Of a stretch of DNA of 64,000 nucleotides, positions 1 through 6,868 are shown piece by piece (position 1 is the stretch's first letter; every line of letters starts with the position of its first letter). The stretch is from Bacillus alkalicellulosilyticus (GTDB lineage: Bacteria; Bacillota; Bacilli; Bacillales; Bacillaceae_F). The translations under genes were made by a program, and so were the position numbers. The stretch is from positions 4,000,068-4,064,067 of the forward strand of contig NZ_KV917381.1 of assembly GCF_002019795.1 (NCBI RefSeq). Direction: 5' to 3'. Below the pieces are notes generated by a model. The model made no database searches. It had not been told where the DNA came from and saw only the letters and a program-made list of their open reading frames with translations.

Positions 1-10
1 AATGTGTCAT
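1..10 (-). CDS. 5' end of an unknown gene running off the left edge
   Basis: On the minus strand an AAGGAG ribosome binding site (20-25) stands 9 nt before an ATG at 8-10, and reading continues past the window edge as Met-Thr-His. Only three codons are visible, so no function can be given. The gene follows the RND pump in the same direction, after the pump's terminator, so it probably has its own promoter in the AT-rich 30-190 stretch. Confidence 0.4.
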
Positions 11-193
11 TCGTCAACACTCCTTCTCGAATTGAATTGTGGAACATTCCACTTACCAATACCATATTCACTAACCAGCAATTTGGTTTAGACAATCAGA
101 AAAAAAGTATATAGATTTGCTTATTGTTATGTTGTGCATGAGTCAGAAACATCATATAAACTGTATTTTGCCAAGGTAGTGCCCATTTTTATT

Positions 194-226
194 AAAAAAC
201 ACATGCTATCTGTAAAATAGCACGTG
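194..226 (-). terminator. Intrinsic terminator after the RND pump gene
   Basis: On the minus strand a 10-bp stem (CACGTGCTAT with ATAGCATGTG, one G-U pair) closes a short loop and is followed by TTTTTT. It begins 8 nt after the stop codon of the pump gene. Confidence 0.85.
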
Positions 227-234
227 CTTTTACT

Positions 235-3200
235 TTAGCTTTCTCGTTTTTTCTTCATCACCATATAAAAAGCAGGTACGAGTAACAGCGTAAAGAACGT
301 TGAGAAAAAGATTCCTGAAATAATTGAAATGGCAAGAGGTGTAAATAATACATCTCCACTCAGTGCAATCGGAACAAGTGCACCAATAGCTGTAAATGCC
401 GTAAGAAGAATGGGGCGTAATCTTGCTCTTCCAGATTCAATAACGGATGTCGCTAATTCCATTCCTTCTGACAATCGTTGCTCAATGAATTCGATTAGTA
501 CAATTGAGTTCCTTACTACGATCCCAGCTAGAGAGACAAGCCCCATCATTGCCATAAAGCCAAGTCCAGTCTGTGTTACAAACAATCCAATGACTGCTCC
601 TGAGATGGCTAAATACACCGTAGACATCACTAAGATAGGTGTCTTTAACGAATAAAATTGAACAGCCATCACAATGAAAATCAAGAAAACCACAACAATA
701 AATAACTTCCCAACTTCAATAAAGAAGTCTGTTCTCGCTTCGGTTTCACCACCGATTGAAATGCTGTACCCCTCATCTAAGGAATACTCATTTACTTTTC
801 CTGTGATTTGTTGTTCTAGCACTGATTTTGTTTCTTCATTTGGATAGACACGAACGGTAATGGTTCGTTCTCCATTTGAATGAGGTACCCTTTGTATTTG
901 TTCAACTTCTATTGGCTCCACAAATTGATCAAACGTAAGTAAATCAGGAGGGCCAGGTTCCGTTACACTCCATTTATTCGGTAAGGCTAAAGAAGTTAAA
1001 TCTAACTCTTCTCCTTCACTAAGTCCATCCACAACTAATCTTATATCTCTAAACTCTGTCCCATCATCAAATGAACCGATAGGGACTCCTTCTGTCTTTA
1101 ATGCAATTTGCTCGCTTATCTCTTTCATCGTAATCCCATATTCGGCAAGAACGTCACGGTCTGGTTCATATAAAATCGTAGGCCAAGGGTTTCCGACGTT
1201 ATCAACAACCGCTCCGCTTCCTTCAAATTGTTCGATATCACTTTTTAACCTATCGACAATCGAAGTAAGTTCATCTAGTTCAAGACCCGTTACTTTAATA
1301 GCAATCGGTGCACCTACAGGGGGACCAGCTTCAATAGTTGTTAACTTTGTTTCTACATTAGGATAGGTTTCTCTTAACGTCTCGCTCCATCTAGCAATCG
1401 TTTCTTCTGCAGATTGAGATTCTTTGTTCACCCTTAATACGATTTGTCCAGTGTTTTCACCAGCACCTTCAATAGATGAATTAAACAATCCTGGCACTCC
1501 AGTACCCGTATAGATCGCCGTCTCATATACATTTTCATCTTGTTTACGAATGTCCATTTCAATTTTTCTTAACAACTCGTCAGTTTGTTCAATCGTCGTT
1601 CCAATCGGTGCGACGACTTCTAGCGTTACTTCTTCTCGATCAGCACTCGGGAAAAAGACAACAGGAATAAACGGAACTAACCCATAAACAACGGTACAGA
1701 ATAATAGGCCTATCAAACCAACTCGTAATGGTTTCTTAACGATATTGGCTAATACTTTGTTCGCATACCAATTGGCCAATGAATCCAGTGATTTTCCGAG
1801 TAGCCCATCTTTTCTTTCCTTTTTGCTCTCTTTGCGTTTCTTTTCTCTCCATACGCGATAAATCGGGACTAACGTTAACGAAAGAATCGTGGATGCAATG
1901 ATCGTTGTAATTAAAACTGTAGGCATTGCTCGAATGAAATCTCCGCCACTACCTGAGATAAATACAAGCGGTAAAAATGTAAAAACAACGGCCAAGGTAG
2001 ATGTAATAATCGAGACTCTAACTTCTTTCGTTCCTTTTATCGCACCCTCTAAGGCTGAATCTCCTAACTTATACCTACGTTGAATGTTATCGTTAACGAC
2101 AATTGCATCATCAACCAAGATCCCTAACGCGATGATAAATCCGATAATCGATATTTGGTTTAAATCAACTCCGACATAAGGTAACGGAACTAAACCCAGC
2201 AATATGGATATAGGAATTGCCAAAGCTACAATAAGAGCTGACGAAAAATTTAATCCAAGTAACGTAACAAAAATGACTACGATGACAGAAATGATAAACG
2301 ATAAGGATAAGTCTCGAAATATCTCTGAGACAATATTGTTTTGTGTATAATATAAATCTAGTGTCGCTGTTGTAGAAAGATCTTCTTTAAGAATATTCAA
2401 CTTCTCATCAACTGCTTTATGAAGTGACGGAACATCAATGCCTCGTTCAGGAACGACTGTAAATGAAAGCGTTGGAATCCCTTCATAAGAGATAACGTCC
2501 TTCATCTCTTTATATTGAAGTGAGACATCACCAATGTCATCGATATAAATGGGTTCTCCATCATTTAAACCAACTGGCAATTCTGCAACTTGTGAGATAT
2601 CACTCATTTGTGGAAGAGCAAGCTGATGAATCCTGTCACCAATTTGTTTTGTTCCAATCGGGACTTGACCAAATTCACCAGAATAGGCTTGTAATACATC
2701 TGGAACAAGAATACCTAATTCCGCCATCCTTTCTGAATCTAAGGAAATAATTATTTCCTCTTCAGGAACTCCTTTAACTACCGTATTTTTAACACCTGGG
2801 ATGGATTCAATTTCTTGTTGCCACTTTGACAGAATTGGTCCAAGTCGATATAAGCCTTCACGGTCTTCAGATAAAATATGATACGAAGACAACGCTCCTA
2901 ATTGTATAGTTTCATTTACATTCGGAGAAAGGACTTGCTCTGGGAAACCACGGCTTGTATCAATGATCGTTTGCCTAATATCAGATAATACCTTATCTTT
3001 ATCTGCCTTCCCATCAATCTCGATGACGATATTCGACGCTCCAAGGGAAGATACAGAAGAAAAATCCTGAATACCAGCAATTCTTTCAATCGCTTCTTCA
3101 ATAGGGACTGTAATCGTCCTCTCTACCATTTCTGGTGTCGCACCTGGATATACGGTTGTTACGGTTGCAATATCTAATGATATTTCTGGTATTTCACGTT

Positions 3201-3294
3201 GTGGCAACTGCCAAAATGTGATAAATCCAATAACCATAAAAAGGATCAAAAATAAAACTGTAATTTTAGGCTTTTTGATAACGGAATCAAACAT
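235..3294 (-). CDS. RND-superfamily efflux transporter (SwrC/AcrB-like permease)
   Basis: A 1019-residue inner-membrane pump of the HAE/AcrB type, the length usual for the family. The first transmembrane segment is at about residues 10-30. It is followed by a large extracytoplasmic porter domain, a cluster of transmembrane segments at about 330-480, a second loop domain and a last cluster at about 860-1010. This is the duplicated 12-helix layout. The TM4 motif GILVDDAIVV carries the paired aspartates that relay protons in this family. The nearest known relative in Bacillus is SwrC (YerP), which exports surfactin and gives solvent or bile-type resistance; the substrate here is unknown. No membrane fusion protein gene is adjacent. 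The ATG start is followed by a hydrophobic N terminus typical of the family. A sigma-A-like promoter lies upstream and a terminator directly downstream, so the gene is likely monocistronic. Confidence 0.92.
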   Translation of the reverse strand: MFDSVIKKPKITVLFLILFMVIGFITFWQLPQREIPEISLDIATVTTVYPGATPEMVERTITVPIEEAIERIAGIQDFSSVSSLGASNIVIEIDGKADKDKVLSDIRQTIIDTSRGFPEQVLSPNVNETIQLGALSSYHILSEDREGLYRLGPILSKWQQEIESIPGVKNTVVKGVPEEEIIISLDSERMAELGILVPDVLQAYSGEFGQVPIGTKQIGDRIHQLALPQMSDISQVAELPVGLNDGEPIYIDDIGDVSLQYKEMKDVISYEGIPTLSFTVVPERGIDVPSLHKAVDEKLNILKEDLSTTATLDLYYTQNNIVSEIFRDLSLSFIISVIVVIFVTLLGLNFSSALIVALAIPISILLGLVPLPYVGVDLNQISIIGFIIALGILVDDAIVVNDNIQRRYKLGDSALEGAIKGTKEVRVSIITSTLAVVFTFLPLVFISGSGGDFIRAMPTVLITTIIASTILSLTLVPIYRVWREKKRKESKKERKDGLLGKSLDSLANWYANKVLANIVKKPLRVGLIGLLFCTVVYGLVPFIPVVFFPSADREEVTLEVVAPIGTTIEQTDELLRKIEMDIRKQDENVYETAIYTGTGVPGLFNSSIEGAGENTGQIVLRVNKESQSAEETIARWSETLRETYPNVETKLTTIEAGPPVGAPIAIKVTGLELDELTSIVDRLKSDIEQFEGSGAVVDNVGNPWPTILYEPDRDVLAEYGITMKEISEQIALKTEGVPIGSFDDGTEFRDIRLVVDGLSEGEELDLTSLALPNKWSVTEPGPPDLLTFDQFVEPIEVEQIQRVPHSNGERTITVRVYPNEETKSVLEQQITGKVNEYSLDEGYSISIGGETEARTDFFIEVGKLFIVVVFLIFIVMAVQFYSLKTPILVMSTVYLAISGAVIGLFVTQTGLGFMAMMGLVSLAGIVVRNSIVLIEFIEQRLSEGMELATSVIESGRARLRPILLTAFTAIGALVPIALSGDVLFTPLAISIISGIFFSTFFTLLLVPAFYMVMKKKRES

Positions 3295-3332
3295 TAGATT
3301 TCCTCTCCCACTGTTTCGATTTGTATAATCTA

Positions 3333-3361
3333 TTTATATAGTAAATATAGGTTTTTTACAA
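3333..3361 (-). promoter_or_regulatory. Candidate sigma-A promoter of the RND pump
   Basis: On the minus strand TTGTAA (3356-3361) and TATAAA (3333-3338) are separated by exactly 17 nt. The pump's ATG is 39 nt beyond the -10 hexamer. No clear operator is visible. Confidence 0.5.
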
Positions 3362-3474
3362 TGATTTTAGTCTAGTTCAGCATAGCTTTCAATTGAAATA
3401 TATAGAAAAAGAGGAAACCAATATTAGTTCTAGAATAGTAAAAATAATAATCTTTTATGTTGGGGTGATACAAT

Positions 3475-3844
3475 ATGGAGGAAACTGATTATGCTTACTT
3501 AGCAGGAATCATAGATGTAGAAGGTACTATAACATTAACCCGACAACATTCAAACGAACACCGTCGTCCAGTTATTACAATAGCCTCGACTGATTATGAG
3601 ATACTACTCTTTATTCAAAATAGTATCGGTGGGCATAAAAAATTATTCACCTGAAAAACATAAAGACTCTTTTGTTATATCGATAAAGAAAAAAAAGGTT
3701 GTATTGTATACATTACAAAAAATACTCCCTTATTTAAAAATCCCTACAAAGATTAAAAGAGCCGAACTTATTATTTACCAATACAAACAAGCTACACCCA
3801 GAAACGGAAAATATAGTAAAGAAGTGTTAATTAAGAAGAAATAA
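3475..3844 (+). pseudogene. Frameshifted LAGLIDADG homing endonuclease remnant
   Basis: Reading starts at ATG 3475 after a TGGGGTGA ribosome binding site. The first frame encodes LAGIIDVEGTI, a clear LAGLIDADG-type helix, and runs to a TGA at 3652-3654 (59 residues). The reading then makes sense only in the next frame, from about 3637 to the TAA at 3842, where NYSPEKHKDS, ILPYLKI and TPRNGKYS resemble the second half of small single-motif LAGLIDADG proteins. The switch point is a run of six A at about 3635. Joined, the protein would be about 121 residues, the size of homodimeric enzymes of this class. It is on the strand opposite to ssrA and 62 nt beyond the ssrA terminator. I infer that it is a decayed free-standing endonuclease gene, possibly linked to the intron inside ssrA. 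A sequencing error or a programmed shift cannot be excluded. Confidence 0.75.
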
Positions 3845-3897
3845 TTTGAAGAAGATTTTTTTAGTATGTAAGCCCATTTAATATACTTAAATATAAT

Positions 3898-3936
3898 AAA
3901 AAAGCATAAGAATTCCATATGGAATTCTTATGCTTT
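3898..3936 (-). terminator. Terminator of ssrA
   Basis: A perfect 36-nt palindrome (3901-3936, 18-bp arms including GAATTCCAT) is followed on the minus strand by a T run. It is 42 nt beyond the mature tmRNA 3' end. Confidence 0.88.
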
Positions 3937-3995
3937 ACATCGCACACACATGTATGCGTAATTTCCACCAAATATGTATGGTGGAGACGGTGGGA

Positions 3996-4274
3996 CATGC
4001 TGTTCCATGCTTTCGCTATGGCACTGACTATATCTTGAACTTAGTACTAACTAAGTCCCCTGGCGTATTATGAGAAATATATATTAGTCAAATCTGACTT
4101 CATTCCCCATCCTAGTACTACCTGAGTCAGGCAGCCTATAAGTCGATACACGGCTGTTGGATTACTCCACATACCGCTCGGTATTACCTTATCACCATCT
4201 AGATGGTGACGTAGACTTCACCGATAAAGCCAAGTTATCACTTGTGTGTCACCACACAAGGCGACTATTTACTA
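3996..4274 (-). mobile_element. Group I intron in the T-loop of ssrA
   Basis: The boundaries follow group I rules. The 5' exon ends in U (4275) and the intron ends in G (3996). P1 forms between exon CGAU (4278-4275) and internal guide GUCG (4265-4262), with a U.G pair at the splice site, extended by UA/UA inside the intron. P2 is an 8-bp hairpin with a GUGA loop (4260-4241). The P7 strands UGACUA (4090-4085) and UAGUCA (4030-4025) pair, the latter within the hallmark AAGAUAUAGUC. P8 is ACUUAG/CUAAGU (4056-4051, 4044-4039). P9 is a GAAA-capped hairpin (4021-4005) just before the terminal G. At 279 nt it has no open reading frame, so it cannot encode its own endonuclease. I did not resolve P3-P6 by eye, so the subgroup is not assigned. 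Confidence 0.9.
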
Positions 4275-4493
4275 ATCGAACCCACGTCCAAGAATAACGC
4301 AACTTAAGCTTCTACGAGTGTAGTCACTGTACTAGCATTTCGCAGTCTCTTTGGCCCAGCGACAGGCACCCGAGCTGCTAGTCTGATTGTTCTCTTCCTT
4401 CGCCCTCAGACGGTGGGCAACCGGCGTAGTCCACTTAGAGTGAGTCCCTGATCCTACCACATGGACGATGGAGGGAGGAACCGCAAAGCAGTA

Positions 4494-4529
4494 TTAAGCT
4501 GCTAGTGCGAAGTTGTTGTTTTCTTTGCC
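4494..4529 (-). other. tmRNA-encoded proteolysis tag
   Basis: From the resume codon GGC the reading frame encodes GKENNNFALAA and stops at TAA (4496-4494). With the alanine carried by tmRNA the full tag is AGKENNNFALAA. The ALAA end is the recognition signal for ClpXP. It is shorter and richer in asparagine than the B. subtilis tag AGKTNSFNQNVALAA. The clpP gene lies about 14 kb away in this window. Confidence 0.9.
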
Positions 4530-4685
4530 AGTTATAGGCATTGGCGTTTTAACGAGGCCGACCCCCTCGACTCGCAACTTAAGCCCGACCTATCCCTGTC
4601 GAATCCAAAACGTCCCCAAGAATAGAAGGCATCATTGCCTTATGAAATTAGCAAAGGCATTAATTAAAATGCCCTTGGATTTACT

Positions 4686-4713
4686 ATTATAACATATTAG
4701 ACCGAAAGTTCAA
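4686..4713 (-). promoter_or_regulatory. Sigma-A promoter of ssrA
   Basis: On the minus strand TTGAAC (4713-4708), a 16-nt spacer and a consensus TATAAT (4691-4686). It lies between the smpB stop codon and the tmRNA 5' end and leaves a precursor leader of about 60 nt. That leader can fold into small GGCAUU/AAUGCC and AAGGC/GCCUU hairpins, presumably removed during 5' maturation. Confidence 0.75.
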
Positions 4714-4721
4714 CTTCCAAG

Positions 4722-5201
4722 TTATCCCTTTTGACGTTCGCGGAAAGCACGGTCAATTTCACGCTTCGCATCTTTCTTTTTCAATGCTTCTCGCTTGTCG
4801 TAGTTTTTCTTTCCTTTTGCCAAAGCGATTAACAGTTTCGCAAACCCATTTTTAATATAAATCTTCAAAGGGACCAATGCGTACCCTTGCTCTTTTGAAG
4901 CCCCAATTAATTTATTAATTTCTTTTTTATGGAGCAACAGTTTTCGAGACCGCTCTGGGTCATGGTTGAATCGATTTCCTTGTTCATAGGGGCTAATATG
5001 ACCGTTAATCCAAAATAATTCTCCATTTGGGTCTACTCGAGCAAACGAATCTTTTAACTGAGCTCGCCCGGCACGAATTGATTTGATTTCAGTTCCTTTA
5101 AGCACAATCCCACACTCAAAGGTTTCTTCAATGTGGTAATCATGACTCGCTTTTTTATTTTGAGCCAATACTTTACTTTTTTCTTGTGTTCCTGCCATCA
5201 T
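4722..5201 (-). CDS. smpB: SsrA-binding protein SmpB
   Basis: SmpB binds the tRNA-like part of tmRNA and takes it to stalled ribosomes for trans-translation. The 159-residue product matches the family from [13 protein letters not shown] through [16 protein letters not shown], the conserved [15 protein letters not shown] and the basic C-terminal tail [14 protein letters not shown]-like region (here [19 protein letters not shown]). That tail enters the mRNA channel. The start is taken at the ATG at 5201, 7 nt after AAAGGA; a second ATG follows immediately. An upstream ATG at 5228 would add nine residues not typical of the family. The gene lies directly upstream of ssrA, its functional partner, as in B. 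subtilis. Confidence 0.96.
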   Translation of the reverse strand: MMAGTQEKSKVLAQNKKASHDYHIEETFECGIVLKGTEIKSIRAGRAQLKDSFARVDPNGELFWINGHISPYEQGNRFNHDPERSRKLLLHKKEINKLIGASKEQGYALVPLKIYIKNGFAKLLIALAKGKKNYDKREALKKKDAKREIDRAFRERQKG

Positions 5202-5266
5202 CAACGCATCCTTTATAGAATGATTCAATATTTAATGATAACAAACAAACTTGAAATCAGTCAAAC

Positions 5267-5896
5267 TTACTGAACCAACGACTCAGGCGCAATCAAATCT
5301 GCGATCAGTATATAACGTTCAGGTGCTGCTCCAACATAATTAAATGGGTAACAGGTACTGACTGTTAATGTCGCCTTTGGTCTAGGTACAATTACCGTGC
5401 GGTCGTCTTTATCTACGATGCGAACTTTACGGACTTTATACGTAAATTCCCCGGCAGCTGTTGTGACAATAAGCAAATCACCTTCACCCACCTCACCTAA
5501 GCGACGAAACACCGTATCACGATGTCCAGATAATACAGAATTATCCTTCTCACCTGGTAGTACACTTCCTGCATAGTGACCTACGCCTCTTTCAAGTTCA
5601 TCTTCATTTGTACCATAAAAAATCGGCATTTCAGATTCAAGTTTTGGGATCTGTAGGACACCAATTTGGTCACCAATATTAGGACGACTCGGATACTTGA
5701 CCTCCGTCATTTCATTCTCCGGTTTGGTTTCTTCTTTAGATACTTGTTCTACTTCCTCAATCGGGGAAACAGCTGAATACCCTCTCCAGAAAGAAACAGC
5801 GTTTGTTACAAAGAAAAATAAGCCACTGACAACAATCAACGCAGATAAGGAAAGAAGAACCATTTTCATGATTCTTCTTTGATCTTCATTAAACAT
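5267..5896 (-). CDS. Class D sortase (cysteine transpeptidase)
   Basis: A 209-residue membrane-anchored sortase that cleaves C-terminal sorting signals and attaches surface proteins to the cell wall. It has one N-terminal transmembrane segment (about residues 12-32), an acidic linker, and then the sortase barrel. The catalytic histidine is in SGHRDT, the catalytic cysteine in TLTVSTCYPF and the arginine in PERYIL. The start ATG overlaps the last base of the upstream surface-protein gene, so the two are co-translated. The neighbouring LPKTA substrate matches the preference described for class D enzymes. The pair is inserted between rnr and smpB, which are adjacent to each other in B. subtilis. 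Confidence 0.92.
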   Translation of the reverse strand: MFNEDQRRIMKMVLLSLSALIVVSGLFFFVTNAVSFWRGYSAVSPIEEVEQVSKEETKPENEMTEVKYPSRPNIGDQIGVLQIPKLESEMPIFYGTNEDELERGVGHYAGSVLPGEKDNSVLSGHRDTVFRRLGEVGEGDLLIVTTAAGEFTYKVRKVRIVDKDDRTVIVPRPKATLTVSTCYPFNYVGAAPERYILIADLIAPESLVQ

Positions 5897-6708
5897 TATC
5901 TAAGTGCCTGTCCTTTACGGTATACACCAAAACCTACTGCCATTGCAAATAGAGCAAGTAACATATTTAAACCACTGTTAGTAGCCGTCTTTGGAAGCTT
6001 TCCACCTTTAACTGTCTTATCAACACCTGCAGTTGGAGCTTCAACTACTTCTTTACTAACTTCTTTAATAATATCTGAACCGAACATATCAGCTGTAATT
6101 AGGATATCAGCTAAAAATTCACCATCATAGTTATAAAGTTCGATTAATAAGTCATAACCATTTGTGCTTTCTAAGTACAAAAGATCTCTTAATGAAATCT
6201 CATAATAATCTTCTTCGCTAATCATATAGTACTCTGCTTGCATTTGGAAAATATCTAAAAACTCTCCCCAAATCGCTGCAAGTTCTTCTACATGTGCATC
6301 TGTTAAGTCAACAGCACTTTCAAAATCTGGTAATGCTTCAACTCGGTCTAAAAGTGCAATTAAACGCTCTTCTAAATCAACTGGATCTAAAGCGGAAACA
6401 TGTTCTAGTAACGCTAAAAACTCTTCTTCAGTAATATCAAATGCTACAAGTAACTCGAAGAATTCATCAAAATCTACTTCCTCTATCTCTTCATCCATTT
6501 CTAGATAACCCACAATGTCCTCAATAGTTTCAAAGTCTTCAGTAGATTCACCATACTGCGCTAAAATTCCATCAATTTCTGCTACCGTTATATCATACGA
6601 TGCCGCTAGTTCATTTAAACTATCGTCAGTGATTGGAGTTGCAGCCATTGCTGAAAATCCAGGCATAACTAAAAGAAATACTAATAAAAAGCATAATACC
6701 TTTTTCAT
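5896..6708 (-). CDS. Processed acidic surface protein with LPKTA sorting signal
   Basis: A 270-residue exported protein with a signal peptide (about residues 1-22, cleavage after AMA) and a strongly acidic helical body rich in Glu, Asp and Leu. The C-terminal cell-wall sorting signal is LPKTA, a hydrophobic segment and the tail RKGQALR. This layout corresponds to the processed acidic surface protein family, which travels with a dedicated class D sortase, and the sortase gene follows immediately. Calcium binding or charge shielding at the wall are possible roles but are guesses. A good ribosome binding site (AGGAGG) precedes the ATG, and a TATAAT at 6755-6750 with a poor -35 is the likely promoter. 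Confidence 0.85.
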   Translation of the reverse strand: MKKVLCFLLVFLLVMPGFSAMAATPITDDSLNELAASYDITVAEIDGILAQYGESTEDFETIEDIVGYLEMDEEIEEVDFDEFFELLVAFDITEEEFLALLEHVSALDPVDLEERLIALLDRVEALPDFESAVDLTDAHVEELAAIWGEFLDIFQMQAEYYMISEEDYYEISLRDLLYLESTNGYDLLIELYNYDGEFLADILITADMFGSDIIKEVSKEVVEAPTAGVDKTVKGGKLPKTATNSGLNMLLALFAMAVGFGVYRKGQALR

Positions 6709-6824
6709 AGGTAACCTCCTAATTTTTTGTAATTAATATTTACTAGACTATTATAATCTGTAAGAGTATGTAAAACTATGTTTTTCATTCGACAAAACCC
6801 AAGTTGTTTTCGACATACTACGAC

Positions 6825-6864
6825 AAAAAGGTTATTGCTACTATGCATGAGCAATAACCTTTTT
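6825..6864 (-). terminator. Terminator after rnr
   Basis: AAAAAGGTTATTGC and GCAATAACCTTTTT form a 14-bp stem with a 12-nt loop. The run of T works in both directions. It starts 4 nt beyond the rnr stop codon. Confidence 0.85.
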
Positions 6865-6868
6865 ACTA

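Larger units (their letters stand above)
3979..4617 (-). ncRNA. ssrA: tmRNA (ssrA), interrupted by a group I intron
   Basis: Transfer-messenger RNA rescues stalled ribosomes together with SmpB, whose gene lies just upstream. The 5' end GGGGACG (4617-4611) pairs with CGTCTCC before the 3' ACCA (3979), including the G3-U70 pair that alanyl-tRNA synthetase recognises. The conserved GGATTCGACAGGGA segment follows the 5' stem, and the resume codon starts the tag GKENNNFALAA. The T-arm is split: GTGGGTTCGAT (4285-4275) lies upstream and TCCCAC (3995-3990) downstream, with 279 nt between. Removing 3996-4274 gives GTGGG-TTCGATT-CCCAC, a canonical T stem-loop, and a 360-nt RNA, the normal size for Bacillus. 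Transcription starts from the promoter at 4686-4713 and ends at the palindromic terminator at 3898-3936. Functional tmRNA must depend on splicing, because the unspliced RNA lacks a T-loop. Confidence 0.96.

Noticed and set aside
329-655. Plus-strand ORF of 108 codons within the RND gene
   Set aside because: Shadow frame of a well-supported transporter gene on the other strand.
3961-4274. A separate small RNA or riboswitch downstream of ssrA
   Set aside because: The segment lies within the tmRNA gene, between the two T-arm halves, and has group I intron pairings and boundaries.
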